Below are positions 1 through 9,022 of a DNA stretch of 64,000 nt, one piece after another. The translations under genes were made by a program, and so were the position numbers. Each line of letters opens with the position of its first letter. The first letter of the stretch is position 1. This stretch comes from Grimontia marina (GTDB lineage Bacteria > Pseudomonadota > Gammaproteobacteria > Enterobacterales > Vibrionaceae). The stretch is taken from the NCBI RefSeq assembly GCF_900060185.1, contig NZ_FIZY01000007.1, positions 1 through 64,000 of the forward strand, in the 5' to 3' direction. Under the pieces are notes generated by a model, which was given only the letters and a program-made list of their open reading frames with translations, did no database searches and had not been told where the DNA came from.

Positions 1-421
1 AGAAAGCATTAGAACAAAAGGAAATCACACCAAGGTTGCGAAGGCAACAGGCAAGATGAAAACAGGTCAGACCGGCATACTGAAACCCTGGCTATACCCG
101 AGGCTCTAGAAGCCGATTGTTTGATAAGGCCAGTATGCGCGAAGTCTCATCAAGGCCAGAAGCAACGCTTCACAAACAGGCCGGATATATGAAAGCAAAC
201 CTGTCCCTTCAATCAAACCTGTCGTCTTGCAAACTAGGAGGAGACCATATATGGGTATATAGTCAGAGCGAGAATTGGCGCGCAAATCCTATGCATAGTG
301 ATGAAACAATGCGCACCTTACTTTTAATTGAGATGTTTGTCACATATTTAGATGGAATGAGGGAGTTCAACTCCCTATAATCATGCGGTTTATTTATCGC
401 CAATTCACCGGGTATTCATTT
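1..421. other. Intergenic stretch upstream of udk, no supported gene
   Basis: No reading frame here has recognisable protein similarity. The longest rightward frame (117-380) needs a TTG start and gives a composition unlike a real protein. A good Shine-Dalgarno-like AGGAGGAG at about 236 is followed only by a three-codon ORF. The udk promoter presumably lies here, but I could not pick a convincing -35/-10 pair. Confidence 0.5.
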
Positions 422-1063
422 ATGAGTGACAACAACCAATGTGTCATTATCGGTATTGCAGGCGCATCTGCATCCGGTAAAAGTCTGATCGCTAGTACTA
501 TTTATCAAGAACTAAAAGAGAAAGTTGGCGATCACCAGATCGGTGTTATCACGGAAGACCGCTATTATCGCGACCAAAGTCACCTCAGCATGGAAGAGCG
601 TGTAAAAACCAACTATGACCATCCTCAGGCACTGGACCACGATTTGCTGTGTAAGCACCTGCAAGATCTGATGGAAGGCAACGAAGTTGAGGTCCCTCAA
701 TACAGTTATGCGGAACACACCCGCATGGAAGAAACGACTAGATTGACGCCGAAGAAGGTTATTATTCTTGAAGGTATTCTTCTGCTGACTGACCCACGTC
801 TCCGTGATCTGATGCATGCGAGCATCTTCATGGATACCCCATTGGATATCTGTCTGCTTCGCCGCGTGAAGCGTGATGTAGCAGAGCGTGGTCGTACGAT
901 GGAAACTGTGCTTCAACAGTACCAGCAAACCGTTCGTCCAATGTTCTTGCAGTTCATTGAACCATCAAAACAATACGCGGACATTATCGTACCGCGCGGC
1001 GGTAAGAACCGAATAGCGATTGATGTGCTCAAGGCACACATCGCCAAATTGCTGAAAGCGTGA
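422..1063 (+). CDS. udk: Uridine kinase
   Basis: Uridine/cytidine kinase of the cytosolic pyrimidine salvage pathway, phosphorylating uridine and cytidine to UMP and CMP with a nucleoside triphosphate. The protein is 213 residues, the same length as E. coli Udk, and starts [11 protein letters not shown]. The P-loop is visible as GASASGKS near residues 13-20, followed by the family block [18 protein letters not shown] and the C-terminal [17 protein letters not shown]. An in-frame ATG at 383 would add 13 residues with no family counterpart, so I chose the ATG at 422. A strong terminator follows at once, so the gene seems to end its own transcript before dcd. Confidence 0.97.
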   Translation: MSDNNQCVIIGIAGASASGKSLIASTIYQELKEKVGDHQIGVITEDRYYRDQSHLSMEERVKTNYDHPQALDHDLLCKHLQDLMEGNEVEVPQYSYAEHTRMEETTRLTPKKVIILEGILLLTDPRLRDLMHASIFMDTPLDICLLRRVKRDVAERGRTMETVLQQYQQTVRPMFLQFIEPSKQYADIIVPRGGKNRIAIDVLKAHIAKLLKA

Positions 1064-1070
1064 AAGAACA

Positions 1071-1093
1071 GCCGGTTTTGACCGGCTTTTTTT
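1071..1093 (+). terminator. Rho-independent terminator after udk
   Basis: Inverted repeat GCCGG-TTTTGA-CCGGC followed by a run of seven T, starting 8 bases after the udk stop codon. Confidence 0.9.
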
Positions 1094-1147
1094 ATACCTG
1101 AAGTTGGTTAAAAACAAACAAAGTCCATTTTATCGAGGGAATGCGCA

Positions 1148-1729
1148 ATGAGATTGAGTGACAAACATATCAGGGAGTACCTGGATGATGGCAAGATCAT
1201 CATTGAGCCGAGACCCGCAGATGAAGCCATCTCTGGTGTTACGGCTGATGTGACCTTGGGGAACAAGTTTCGGGTCTTTAGTGAACATGGTGCGCCGTTT
1301 ATTGATTTGTCTGGCCCTCGCGAAGAAGTGTCAGCGCAGCTTGATAAAGTAATGAGTGATGAAATAGAGATTGCCGATGGCGATGCATTTTATCTTCATC
1401 CCGGGCAATTGGCGCTTGCGGTGACCCATGAAGTAGTGACTCTACCAGACGATATTGTAGGTTGGTTGGATGGACGTTCTTCTTTAGCCAGGCTTGGGTT
1501 AATGGTGCATGTTACAGCCCACCGCATTGATCCGGGCTGGCAGGGTAAGATCGTACTGGAGTTTTATAACAGTGGACGACTGCCATTGGCACTTCGACCG
1601 GGCATGCCGATTGGAGCTCTGAGTTTTGAAACCATGAGTAGCCCGGCGGACCGTCCTTATCACAAAAGACAAAATGCCAAGTATAAAAATCAACAAGGTG
1701 CAGTCGCTTCGAAGATTGATGAGGACTAA
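1148..1729 (+). CDS. dcd: dCTP deaminase
   Basis: Deaminates dCTP to dUTP, the main route towards dTMP in enterobacteria-like organisms; cytosolic homotrimer. The 193-residue product matches the normal family length. Recognisable motifs are [12 protein letters not shown] at the N terminus, the substrate-binding core [25 protein letters not shown] around residues 110-134 (the family's Ser-Arg and catalytic Glu region follows in GKIVLEFYN), and the C-terminal [16 protein letters not shown] tail that closes over the nucleotide. A GAGGGA Shine-Dalgarno lies 7 bases before the ATG. udk-dcd adjacency is common in Vibrionaceae and relatives. Confidence 0.97.
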   Translation: MRLSDKHIREYLDDGKIIIEPRPADEAISGVTADVTLGNKFRVFSEHGAPFIDLSGPREEVSAQLDKVMSDEIEIADGDAFYLHPGQLALAVTHEVVTLPDDIVGWLDGRSSLARLGLMVHVTAHRIDPGWQGKIVLEFYNSGRLPLALRPGMPIGALSFETMSSPADRPYHKRQNAKYKNQQGAVASKIDED

Positions 1730-1741
1730 GGTCAACAGACC

Positions 1742-2025
1742 CTAGGGGCTGTTGATCTTTGGTGGTTAAATTTTGTTCTCGCTCTAAGCGTTTTAGGCGC
1801 GGCGAGGTGTGTGCCGCCTAGTCATTCTATGCAAATACACCTCAACAAAGCATAAAACCCTTAGAGTACGGGACGCGCAGTCGAACCCTTCGGGCAGCGT
1901 TTGTGGGGAATTTCTGCTGCGTTATCGGCTTCTCATGTAGGCTAGCTACACATCGAAGCCTCTGCCTTGCATAAAATCCCCACAAACTGCTGCAAAAATC
2001 ATCACCAAAGGTCAACAGCCCCTAG
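1742..2025. repeat. MITE-like palindromic element between dcd and asmA
   Basis: A roughly 284-bp non-coding element with terminal inverted repeats. The left end CTAGGGGCTGTTGATCTTTG (1742-1761) is mirrored by the right end CAAAGGTCAACAGCCCCTAG (2006-2025) with one mismatch. A second nested palindrome lies inside: GTTTGTGGGGAATTT (about 1908-1922) pairs with the AAAATCCCCACAAAC segment near 1974-1987, and GGCTTC...GAAGCC flanks a small loop at about 1929-1962. It has no ORF, so it would depend on a transposase in trans. Just outside the left end GGTCAACAG appears again in opposite orientation, so the exact left boundary is uncertain. Confidence 0.75.
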
Positions 2026-2137
2026 AGGTGCAGAACCTGGGCGCATGGAAAACGGCTGAAATTGTTGGATTTAATGCAGAAATTTTCTTTGTGGTTAGTT
2101 ACTCTCAATTGCATCTAAAAAGGAAATGTACATCATC

Positions 2138-4282
2138 ATGAAAAAGCTTCTCTACATTCTAATTGGACTGGTGCTTTTGGTAGTGGTGGCTATTGGTGCC
2201 ATCGTTGCATTCATCAACCCCAATGACTTCAAACCCATGATCGCTGATGAAGTGAAAAAAGCAACGGGCCGTGAGTTGGTCATTGACGGCGATATCAGCT
2301 GGCGTTTCTGGCCAAGTTTGGGTTTGTCCGTTGAACGACTGGCGTTTAAAAACCCAGAAGGCTTTGCGGAGCCGGATATGCTTAAACTGAGTAAGGCTGA
2401 GTTGTCCGTCGCTGTCATTCCACTACTTTCTGACACGCTGGATATCGGCCTTGTTAGTTTGCATGGTGCACATGTGTTTATCCAAACCCTGCCAAATGGC
2501 GTGAGCAACCTTGATGGCTTGAGCGGTGAGCAAAACACAGAAACTACTTCTTCAGAGAACAAGACTCAGCCGACCCCTGGTGCGTCCGTACCGGCTGATG
2601 AACCTGCTAAAGCTTGGGCGATTTCAATCGGTGGCCTGGAACTGCTGGATGCCAGCGCCACTGTAAGAGACGACAAAACGCACACCAGTAGTGAAATCAG
2701 CTCGCTGAACCTGACGATCGGTAAACTTGAAACCGGTATTTGGGTGCCAATTGAATTTGATGTGGTGGGCAAACAGGATGCTCTGGCTTTTATCTCCAAG
2801 GGCAATGCTGAAGCCATGATCGACAAAGAGATCATGAAATCTCAGCTTCGCACTCTCGCCTTGGAAGCCAGCGCCAATGATGCCTCGACACAACTTGAAA
2901 GCTTCACGCTGAATGCAGATCGCTTAGGTCTTGCAATTCCTATGGTGTTTGATTTTGCAGCCAAGGGTAAATCCAACGACATGTCGTTTGATGCCAAAGG
3001 CAAAGCTACACTGGAAGTCGATGAAGCTATTTCCCTTATCACCGCAAAAGCACTGGAACTGAATGCCACTGTTGCTGGAAAGTCGCTGCCTCGCCCTGAA
3101 ATGAAAATCAGCATGAGTGGCGATTTGGCCTTTGATAACAAGGCCCAAAAACTATCTCTGGAAAATCTGAAAGCGGCAGTCGACGAACTGAACTTTGATG
3201 GTAAAGCATCGGTTGCACTGGCCGGTATTCCAGCCATTCGATTTGATGTTCACAGCCCTAAAATCAACCTGGATACGTTCCCAGGTGGCAATACAACTGC
3301 AGCAGAAGACAAACCAGCAGCATCTGGTGGCTCGCAAGGCGGCGCCGCAGAAAAGCCTGCTGAGAAAAAACCGCTCAGCGATGTAGAACCTGATCTCTCT
3401 GCGCTGGAAGGGCTGGATATTGCAGGTAAAATCACCATTGATGATTTCGTCGCCAATAATGTAGAAGTGAGGGACGTAATTGCAAACTTTGCGGTTAACC
3501 GTGGCAAGGTTGATGTTAAGCAGTTCGACGCCAAGCTTTACGGTGGCACGATTAATGTTAAAGGCAAACTTGATGCGACGGTTTCCCCTGCGCGTTATCA
3601 GGTTAAGAAAGGTATCCGGAACGTCAATGTTCAGCCGCTGCTGTTGGCTGCGGCAGGTCAGGATATGCTGGCGGGTAAAGGCAGTATTGATGCCAATGTC
3701 AGTGGCGTCGGCCTGTCTGAAAAACGTTTACGTACAGGCATCACTGGAACCATCGCGATTAATTTCGCTGACGGAGCAATCAATGGTGTCAACATACCCG
3801 AAATGATCCGCGAAGCGAAAGCAACGCTGAAAGGCCAACGTGCTGAGTACGTCGAAGAAACCCGTAAAACAGACTTCAGTGCGCTGACAGCGACTTTCAA
3901 TCTTGGAAAAGGTATCGCTTCGACCCGCAACATGAAAATGGAAGCGCCAGCGTTACGCGTTCGTAGTGAAGGGCAAACCAACTTAGTGAAAGAAGACCTC
4001 GACTTTGAAGTCTTTGTCTCTGTCGTCGGTACCAGTAAAGGACAAGGCGGCAGGGACATCGACGAGCTAAAAGATGTCACTATCCCAGTGAAAATTGATG
4101 GTACTTGGACGGCACCTAGCTACAACCTTGATGTGAAGGCATTGCTAACAAGCAATAAAGTGTTGGAAGAGAAAGCGCGTAAAGAAGCTGAGCGTGGCCT
4201 TAAGAAGTTGCTTGGTGATAAAGCTGGAGATGGCAAAGTGAAAGAGGCGACAGACAAACTGCTGAAAGGTCTTTTCAACTGA
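2138..4282 (+). CDS. AsmA family outer-membrane assembly/lipid transport protein
   Basis: Large inner-membrane-anchored periplasmic protein of the AsmA family (AsmA/TamB/YhdP bridge-like proteins implicated in envelope biogenesis and phospholipid transfer). The product is 714 residues with an N-terminal signal anchor (MKKLLYILIGLVLLVVVAIGAIVAF) followed directly by the family signature INPNDFKPMIADEVKKATGRELVIDGDISW. A low-complexity Ala/Glu/Lys/Ser linker near residues 385-420 separates the N- and C-terminal halves, and the conserved AsmA C-terminal part (FSALTATFNLGKG..., VPVKIDGTWTAPSYNLD-like) follows. An upstream in-frame ATG at 2126 abuts the Shine-Dalgarno AGGAA, so the ATG at 2138 is preferred. 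Confidence 0.92.
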   Translation: MKKLLYILIGLVLLVVVAIGAIVAFINPNDFKPMIADEVKKATGRELVIDGDISWRFWPSLGLSVERLAFKNPEGFAEPDMLKLSKAELSVAVIPLLSDTLDIGLVSLHGAHVFIQTLPNGVSNLDGLSGEQNTETTSSENKTQPTPGASVPADEPAKAWAISIGGLELLDASATVRDDKTHTSSEISSLNLTIGKLETGIWVPIEFDVVGKQDALAFISKGNAEAMIDKEIMKSQLRTLALEASANDASTQLESFTLNADRLGLAIPMVFDFAAKGKSNDMSFDAKGKATLEVDEAISLITAKALELNATVAGKSLPRPEMKISMSGDLAFDNKAQKLSLENLKAAVDELNFDGKASVALAGIPAIRFDVHSPKINLDTFPGGNTTAAEDKPAASGGSQGGAAEKPAEKKPLSDVEPDLSALEGLDIAGKITIDDFVANNVEVRDVIANFAVNRGKVDVKQFDAKLYGGTINVKGKLDATVSPARYQVKKGIRNVNVQPLLLAAAGQDMLAGKGSIDANVSGVGLSEKRLRTGITGTIAINFADGAINGVNIPEMIREAKATLKGQRAEYVEETRKTDFSALTATFNLGKGIASTRNMKMEAPALRVRSEGQTNLVKEDLDFEVFVSVVGTSKGQGGRDIDELKDVTIPVKIDGTWTAPSYNLDVKALLTSNKVLEEKARKEAERGLKKLLGDKAGDGKVKEATDKLLKGLFN

Positions 4283-4303
4283 TCAGCCCCAACGCGCAAT
4301 AGG

Positions 4304-4335
4304 AAAGCCGCATGAAAATATGCGGCTTTCTTTTT
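4304..4335 (+). terminator. Terminator after asmA-family gene
   Basis: GAAAGCCGCAT and ATGCGGCTTTC form an 11-bp stem around GAAAAT, followed by TTTTT. Confidence 0.9.
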
Positions 4336-4461
4336 GGCTGCCATTGACTCAGGCATGAAGCTTTATTCAGGTCGTTTGGGTATATTTGCTTCACCTGGGC
4401 AGAAGGTGAGTTAGAATCAGCCTTCTGAGCAAGAAAGAGCTTTATAGGAAAACGAACGTTC

Positions 4462-5505
4462 ATGGATTCTATTTCTCAGGCAGCCCTTGGCGCTGCAGTG
4501 GCTGGTTTGGTTGCTGGAAAGCGATGCTCTCCGAAAGTACTTCTTGCCGGTGCCGGGCTTGGTACGGTGCCGGATCTGGATGTGGTGCTGGAGTATGGCG
4601 ACCCGATTTCCAATATGATTAAACATCGGGGCTTCAGCCATTCCCTGTTTGTATTGTTCCCTCTCGCGGCTGTTTTAGCTGTGTTCTGGAAGCGGTTCTT
4701 TGCTAAAGAGTGGCCTCTTTGGCAACTCTGGGCCTTATTCACCGCCGTTCTCGTGACTCACCCAATTCTGGATTCGTTCACCACTTACGGTACTCAACTC
4801 TTCTGGCCGTTAGATTCACCACCTGTAGCGATTTCCAGTATCTTCATCATTGATCCGCTATACACGGTTCCTTTGCTTGTTACTGTATTGGCCGCGTTTA
4901 TCTGGCGCAGCCGCGCAGCCAAACTCTGTGGCGCGGGTTTGGCTATTTCTACTCTTTATCTCGCCTGGTCGCTGGTCGCGATTGGTATGGTGAAAGATAG
5001 GGTGGAAGAAAATGTTGCCGGGACACACTTGGAAGACCAGCCTGTGTTTATCGGTCCAACGCCTTTTAATACTGTGCTTTGGCGTGTCGTCGTGTTGGAT
5101 GACGATAAATACTGGGAAGGCCTAACGTCTTTGCTGGATGATGACCCCACCATTGATTGGATGCCAATGATGCTTGGTGATTGGAGTTTCCCAAGTAAGC
5201 CGGAGTTAATGGCAGATTTTGAAAACTTTACCCGTGGCTTTGTCCGCTACGAACAAGATGGTGATGTTTTAACGGCTACGGATTTACGCCTTGGTATGGC
5301 CATGTACCACCCGTTCAGTTTCGTGGTTGCAGAGCAAGGAGAGAATCAGGTTTGGCAATTGGTGCCACCCGTGCAAGTCGATCCGGGCCCGGTACTACCG
5401 CGACAGATTCCCGCATTGTGGATGCGCTTACTTGGTTGGCAGAGCATTGATGCCATGTTGTGTAATGAGCATGATTGTTTTCGTGACGAGCTATCTTCCA
5501 ATTAG
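4462..5505 (+). CDS. YdjM-like membrane-bound metal-dependent hydrolase (DUF457 family)
   Basis: Integral inner-membrane protein of the YdjM/YbcI family (PF04307), annotated as a metal-dependent hydrolase although the substrate is unknown. The 347-residue product has the family's histidine/aspartate motifs: DLDVV near residue 37, HRGFSHS near residue 56 and HPILDSFTTYGTQLFWP near residue 101. Hydrophobic segments occur around residues 60-80, 88-105, 130-150 and 155-175. The C-terminal half is a soluble domain without landmarks known to me. It stands alone between two terminators. Confidence 0.88.
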   Translation: MDSISQAALGAAVAGLVAGKRCSPKVLLAGAGLGTVPDLDVVLEYGDPISNMIKHRGFSHSLFVLFPLAAVLAVFWKRFFAKEWPLWQLWALFTAVLVTHPILDSFTTYGTQLFWPLDSPPVAISSIFIIDPLYTVPLLVTVLAAFIWRSRAAKLCGAGLAISTLYLAWSLVAIGMVKDRVEENVAGTHLEDQPVFIGPTPFNTVLWRVVVLDDDKYWEGLTSLLDDDPTIDWMPMMLGDWSFPSKPELMADFENFTRGFVRYEQDGDVLTATDLRLGMAMYHPFSFVVAEQGENQVWQLVPPVQVDPGPVLPRQIPALWMRLLGWQSIDAMLCNEHDCFRDELSSN

Positions 5506-5510
5506 ACTAA

Positions 5511-5536
5511 GAAGCCCAGCATTTGCCGGGCTTTCT
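5511..5536. terminator. Terminator between convergent genes
   Basis: Imperfect stem AAGCCCaGC / GCcGGGCTT with a T-rich tail on the plus strand (CTTTCTTCT). It separates the YdjM-like gene from the convergent cobO gene and may serve the rightward transcript mainly. Confidence 0.7.
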
Positions 5537-5562
5537 TCTCGTTCTTTGTAAGCAAGGACTGA

Positions 5563-6153
5563 TTACCAATCAATCCCTTTGCGTACTTTGATGCCAGAAT
5601 CAAAGGCATGTTTTACATTACGGACTTCAGAAACCGTATCTGCCATCTCCGTCAGTGAGCGGTGGGCTGCGCGACCTGTGATAATAACAGACTGCTCGCT
5701 CGGGCGGTTTTCCAGTGCTTCAATCACTTCATCTAACTCGATGTAGCCATAGGTCACCATATAGGTCATCTCATCGAGCATGACGACATCATAACTTGGG
5801 TCATCCAGCATACGTTTACATTCTTGCCAGACTTCCTGTGCGGCTTGGGTGTCGGCTTCTTTATCTTGCGTATCCCAGGTAAAGCCAGTCGCCATGACGT
5901 GGAATTCAACGCCACATTTTTCCAGCAGGTTGCGTTCGCCGCATTCCCAGGTTCCTTTGATAAACTGGGCGACACCGCATGTCTGGCCGTGACCTGTCGC
6001 TCGGGTGATCATGCCAAATCCTGATGTCGATTTTCCTTTGCCGTTTCCGGTGATCACCAACAGCAAACCCTTTTCAATCTGTGCAGCGGCAACGCGCTCG
6101 TCGACTTGTTCTTTTACCTTTTGTTGTCGGGCTTTGTAGCGCTCATCGCTCAT
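5563..6153 (-). CDS. cobO: Cob(I)yrinic acid a,c-diamide adenosyltransferase
   Basis: Corrinoid adenosyltransferase of the CobA/CobO/BtuR family, which makes adenosylcobalamin from cob(I)alamin and ATP. The 196-residue length is typical. The atypical P-loop TGNGKGKSTSGFG lies near residues 35-47. The family continues with VAQFIKG, VMLDEMTYMVTYGYI and the C-terminal HAFDSGIKVRKGIDW, which is strongly conserved in BtuR proteins. Transcription is leftward and convergent with the YdjM-like gene. The symbol btuR is an equally valid name. Confidence 0.95.
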   Translation of the reverse strand: MSDERYKARQQKVKEQVDERVAAAQIEKGLLLVITGNGKGKSTSGFGMITRATGHGQTCGVAQFIKGTWECGERNLLEKCGVEFHVMATGFTWDTQDKEADTQAAQEVWQECKRMLDDPSYDVVMLDEMTYMVTYGYIELDEVIEALENRPSEQSVIITGRAAHRSLTEMADTVSEVRNVKHAFDSGIKVRKGIDW

Positions 6154-6310
6154 TAGATTTTCTTCCTTTCCAATTGAACCAGCTGAAATGGGTCAGCAAT
6201 CTTGGATCACAACATACCAAAACCCACTTGTATTGGAAGAGTGTAAATCTGAGTAAATCGCTCTGGTATTGGCGTTCGTACAGAAATTGGTCAACTACAA
6301 TCAGTCAGAG

Positions 6311-6485
6311 TATACCCAAACAACCTGAAGATGCAGGATTCAGCGAGATTGACTGGCGCTGTGATCGCGGCGTTCCTTTTTGATGTAGTGTTCTCCATCA
6401 AAAAGGAACAACAAAGCGCACGGAGTCAGTCAACTTGCCCGAAGGGAGGCCATCAGTGCGATCATCTTCAGGTCGTTTGGGTATA
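6311..6485. repeat. MITE-like palindromic element upstream of the dienelactone hydrolase gene
   Basis: About 175 bp bounded by inverted repeats: TATACCCAAACAACCTGAAG at 6311-6330 and CTTCAGGTCGTTTGGGTATA at 6466-6485. An internal hairpin pairs GTTCCTTTTTGATG with CATCAAAAAGGAAC near 6372-6409. A partial copy of the terminal sequence (TCAGGTCGTTTGGGTATA) also stands alone at about 4368-4385. It carries no gene. Its right end lies 19 bases before the next start codon, so it may supply or displace promoter sequence for the downstream gene. Confidence 0.8.
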
Positions 6486-6504
6486 AAACCACGAGGGATA
6501 AAAG

Positions 6505-7233
6505 ATGAAAAAGTTAGGATGGCTAGTCTTGGCTTTCTCTTTCAATGCGATGGCGGGTGAAGTGGTGAATTACAGCTCGAACGGTATCGCCTTGGAAGGA
6601 TATTATGCGCCTGCGCAGCAAGACGCTAAAGGCTCGGTGATATTAATCCATGACTGGGATGGACTGACAGGCTATGAGCAAAAACGCGTCGATATGCTTT
6701 CTTCTATGGGATACAACACCTTTGCTATTGATCTTTATGGACAAGGAAACCGTCCCGTTGATACCAAAGCTAAAAAAGAAGAAGTGGGGAAGCTTTATAG
6801 AGACAGGGCGAAAATGCGGGGTCTTATTCTGGCGGGCTTAGATAAAGCACGTGAAATGGGCGCGGAGGACGTTGTGATTGCTGGTTACTGCTTTGGTGGT
6901 GCCGCCACTCTGGAGTTGGCGCGGTCAGGGCAAGGTTCGGGGATCAAAGGTTACGCGACGTTCCATGGTGGACTGGCGACGCCCAATGACCAAAGCTATC
7001 CCAAAAACACGGCGCCCATTTTCATTTCTCACGGTGGGGCAGACAGTAGCATCCCAATGAGTGATATAGCTGATCTTTCAGAGGAACTGGAAGAAGCGGA
7101 TATTCCGTATCTGATCGAAGTCTACTCAGGCGCGCCTCATGCCTTTACGGTGTTCGAGTCACCGCGTTATCGTGAAGTCGCAGATAAGCGTTCTTGGGCG
7201 ACCTTTACCAGCTTTCTTGAAGAAAACCTGTAG
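6505..7233 (+). CDS. Dienelactone hydrolase family protein, probably secreted
   Basis: Alpha/beta hydrolase of the dienelactone hydrolase family. The 242-residue product begins with a short signal peptide (MKKLGWLVLAFSFNAMA, likely cleaved before GEVV). The oxyanion-region block LIHDWDGLTGY, the nucleophile elbow IAGYCFGGAA with Cys near residue 133 (the DLH nucleophile is also Cys), an Asp in HGGADSSIP and a His in SGAPHAFTVF together make a complete Cys-Asp-His triad. The physiological substrate is unknown; dienelactone itself is unlikely to be the only one. Confidence 0.88.
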   Translation: MKKLGWLVLAFSFNAMAGEVVNYSSNGIALEGYYAPAQQDAKGSVILIHDWDGLTGYEQKRVDMLSSMGYNTFAIDLYGQGNRPVDTKAKKEEVGKLYRDRAKMRGLILAGLDKAREMGAEDVVIAGYCFGGAATLELARSGQGSGIKGYATFHGGLATPNDQSYPKNTAPIFISHGGADSSIPMSDIADLSEELEEADIPYLIEVYSGAPHAFTVFESPRYREVADKRSWATFTSFLEENL

Positions 7234-7316
7234 AGCGCGATCTAACGTCTAACTCACTTTGCTCTCTATTCTTCGATTCGTTACAGTGTCGATAATGAAT
7301 TGGGAATGGAGTGCCA

Positions 7317-7379
7317 ATGTCAGCTAACAAACCGAAAATTCTCGTTGTCTGTATGGGCAGCACATGGCGGAATATTTAA
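7317..7379 (+). pseudogene. Truncated 5' end of a low-molecular-weight protein-tyrosine phosphatase gene
   Basis: The frame reads MSANKPKILVVCMG and then STWRNI before a stop. The first 14 residues fit the start of LMW protein-tyrosine phosphatases, where the hydrophobic strand leads into the CxGNxCRS phosphate loop. The similarity breaks exactly at that loop, beside a phage integrase. The simplest reading is that the prophage integrated into this host gene and separated its 5' end. The rest of the gene should lie at the other prophage end, outside the window. With only 14 informative residues, the family call is moderate. Confidence 0.55.
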
Positions 7380-7380
7380 A
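7345..7380. other. Presumed left prophage attachment junction
   Basis: The host-like coding similarity of the truncated phosphatase ends here, and everything to the right is phage or cassette sequence. The att core would be a short identity around TCTGTATGGGC repeated at the other prophage end, which is not in the window, so its exact extent cannot be set. Confidence 0.5.
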
Positions 7381-7407
7381 CTATTGAAAATTAATATAAA
7401 ATAATTT

Positions 7408-7441
7408 CCTCCAAAATTCCTCCAAAACTTTCCCTCCAAAA
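7408..7441. promoter_or_regulatory. Three CCTCCAAAA direct repeats, candidate integrase arm sites
   Basis: Identical nonamers occur at 7408-7416, 7419-7427 and 7433-7441, between the presumed att junction and the 3' end of int. A CCTCCAAAT copy recurs at about 8811 inside xis. Lambda-type integrases bind short repeated arm sites beside the att core, which fits this placement. Confidence 0.6.
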
Positions 7442-7570
7442 CTACATACATACACAAGGAACATTAGGATAGGGATGTATATAATTTTGAAATTGTTACA
7501 TTGTCACGATTCTTGAGTTCTGTGAGAAAGTCTTTGGTAGGATAAAGGAAGAGAATATGCTCATGGCGGA

Positions 7571-8713
7571 TTAACTGATTTTGATTATGGTGTACTCGCT
7601 GCCTCTCAAGTCTGCGTATTTATTTGTCATTCGCCTGTCTTTATGGCCTAGCAATATTTGAGTATCTAGACCGATTTTTTCATATGTTCGTTCAGCGAGT
7701 GAACGGATTTCATGGAAGCTTGGCGGCGTTTGTTCCCAGCTTAGTTTTGTCAGATCACGAGCTTTTGCAAAGTGCCGCGAAACAGTGTTTACGTTCACTC
7801 GATCCCCTTGAATGACATTTTGAACGGGTTTTGTGTGGTGAAGTAAATACTGTGAAATAACCCCAGTCTGCCTACACAAGCTAATTATTTGACCAAGACT
7901 GATCCCAACTAATGGGTTCGTCAATTCAAGAGGGAATGCCAGCTTAGTTTTTCGTTTTGACTTGCTCGTTGCTACATAGAGCAATCCTTCGCGAACATCT
8001 CTGAACTTTAAAGCGCATATGTCTTCTCTACGAAGACCGGTAGTGAGTCCTAACATCATGGCGTGAACTGCATAAATGGGCGTGTTTATCTTGGCTGACT
8101 GAATGATGGGTATCCAATCGCTTTCACGTAGCCTCGACCTCTTTACTTCTACTCTAGGGGGCTTTGTTGCAAGTGCAGGATTGTAGCCAGCTTCAACTTC
8201 ACCGACATGCTGAGCTTCCTTAAACAAGTCTATCCAAACAGATCTCAGAGATTGAGCCATTCTTGCCTTGCCAGATTTTTTGTACTCATCAATGATTTTC
8301 GCGAGTGTTTTGGTATCAAGTTCCTTGATGCCGATAGTTTTACAGCGAGACGTTAGAACTTTAATCGCTGTTTTTTTCGTCTTTAGCGTACTGATGGCAA
8401 TTTCTTTATCTTCGAAGCGCTCTTGCTGGATTAACATGTATCTTTTACACCATTCAGCAGTGCTGATTCTGCGTTTCGTAGTGTTAGATAGGTTGGTCTC
8501 TAATATAGAGTGGTATTGTTCTACCAGTTGTTCAGCAATCCGTCTGTTGAGTTCTGTTGCAACACTTAATGCGCGTTTTTTGTCAGTACCAAGGCCATGA
8601 AATTTACCAGTCCTAGGGTCTCTATACTGGTAATATACCTTCCCAGACCGCTTATCTAGCTTTTGGTAAAGGTTTTCGATGGTAATGTTATGAGAGCGTG
8701 GACGAGCTGCCAT
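7571..8713 (-). CDS. int: Lambda-type tyrosine integrase
   Basis: Site-specific tyrosine recombinase for prophage integration and excision. The 380-residue product (start at MAARPRSHN) opens with the lambda Int arm-binding domain pattern YYQYRDPRTGKFHGLGTDKKRA, followed by a core-binding domain and a catalytic domain. Catalytic residues are visible in order: Arg in TGLRREDI, Lys in TSKSKRKTKL, His/Arg in FHEIRSL, His in LLGHKD and the Tyr nucleophile in NKYADLRG. A TTG 18 bases upstream would add MREYLK, but the lambda Int alignment favours the ATG. It overlaps xis by 26 bases and lies beside the presumed att site. Confidence 0.95.
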   Translation of the reverse strand: MAARPRSHNITIENLYQKLDKRSGKVYYQYRDPRTGKFHGLGTDKKRALSVATELNRRIAEQLVEQYHSILETNLSNTTKRRISTAEWCKRYMLIQQERFEDKEIAISTLKTKKTAIKVLTSRCKTIGIKELDTKTLAKIIDEYKKSGKARMAQSLRSVWIDLFKEAQHVGEVEAGYNPALATKPPRVEVKRSRLRESDWIPIIQSAKINTPIYAVHAMMLGLTTGLRREDICALKFRDVREGLLYVATSKSKRKTKLAFPLELTNPLVGISLGQIISLCRQTGVISQYLLHHTKPVQNVIQGDRVNVNTVSRHFAKARDLTKLSWEQTPPSFHEIRSLAERTYEKIGLDTQILLGHKDRRMTNKYADLRGSEYTIIKIS

Positions 8714-8930
8714 CTTTAAATATTCTCGCAACTAATGGATCGCTTATTGATTGACTCTGAGCTTTTGATAAGCCAATAAAACGAGCGTTTGGTTCACACA
8801 TCCATTTCCCTCCAAATTTTACAGGAGTAGGCTGGATCTGTTTCGTTTTGGCGTATGCTGCCAAAGTTGAAGGAGAGGGGGCAAAGCCAAAGGTTTGTAT
8901 CGCCCATTCTTTAAGAGTTACATACCTCAT
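8688..8930 (-). CDS. xis: Excisionase
   Basis: Small DNA-bending recombination directionality factor of the lambda Xis type, 80 residues. The start MRYVTLKEWAIQTFG and the winged-helix region with PPVK-like TPVKFGGKWMCEPNARFIG resemble Xis (MYLTLQEWN...PPPVKDGREYLFH). It is translationally coupled to int by overlap, as in lambda. Confidence 0.85.
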   Translation of the reverse strand: MRYVTLKEWAIQTFGFAPSPSTLAAYAKTKQIQPTPVKFGGKWMCEPNARFIGLSKAQSQSISDPLVARIFKDGSSSTLS

Positions 8931-9022
8931 GCTATCTCCTAATTATATTCTTTGATACTCATTCGAATCTTCAGTAACTAGGGTCGATGCCCCGGTCCGC
9001 TAAGAAGGAGCTAAGCCTGTTG

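Noticed and set aside
117-380. 87-residue rightward frame before udk
   Set aside because: Non-ATG start, no ribosome site, composition unlike a protein and no recognisable family.
7233-7600. A tRNA gene as the integration target
   Set aside because: No cloverleaf-like sequence or CCA end near the junction; the interrupted coding frame explains the site better.
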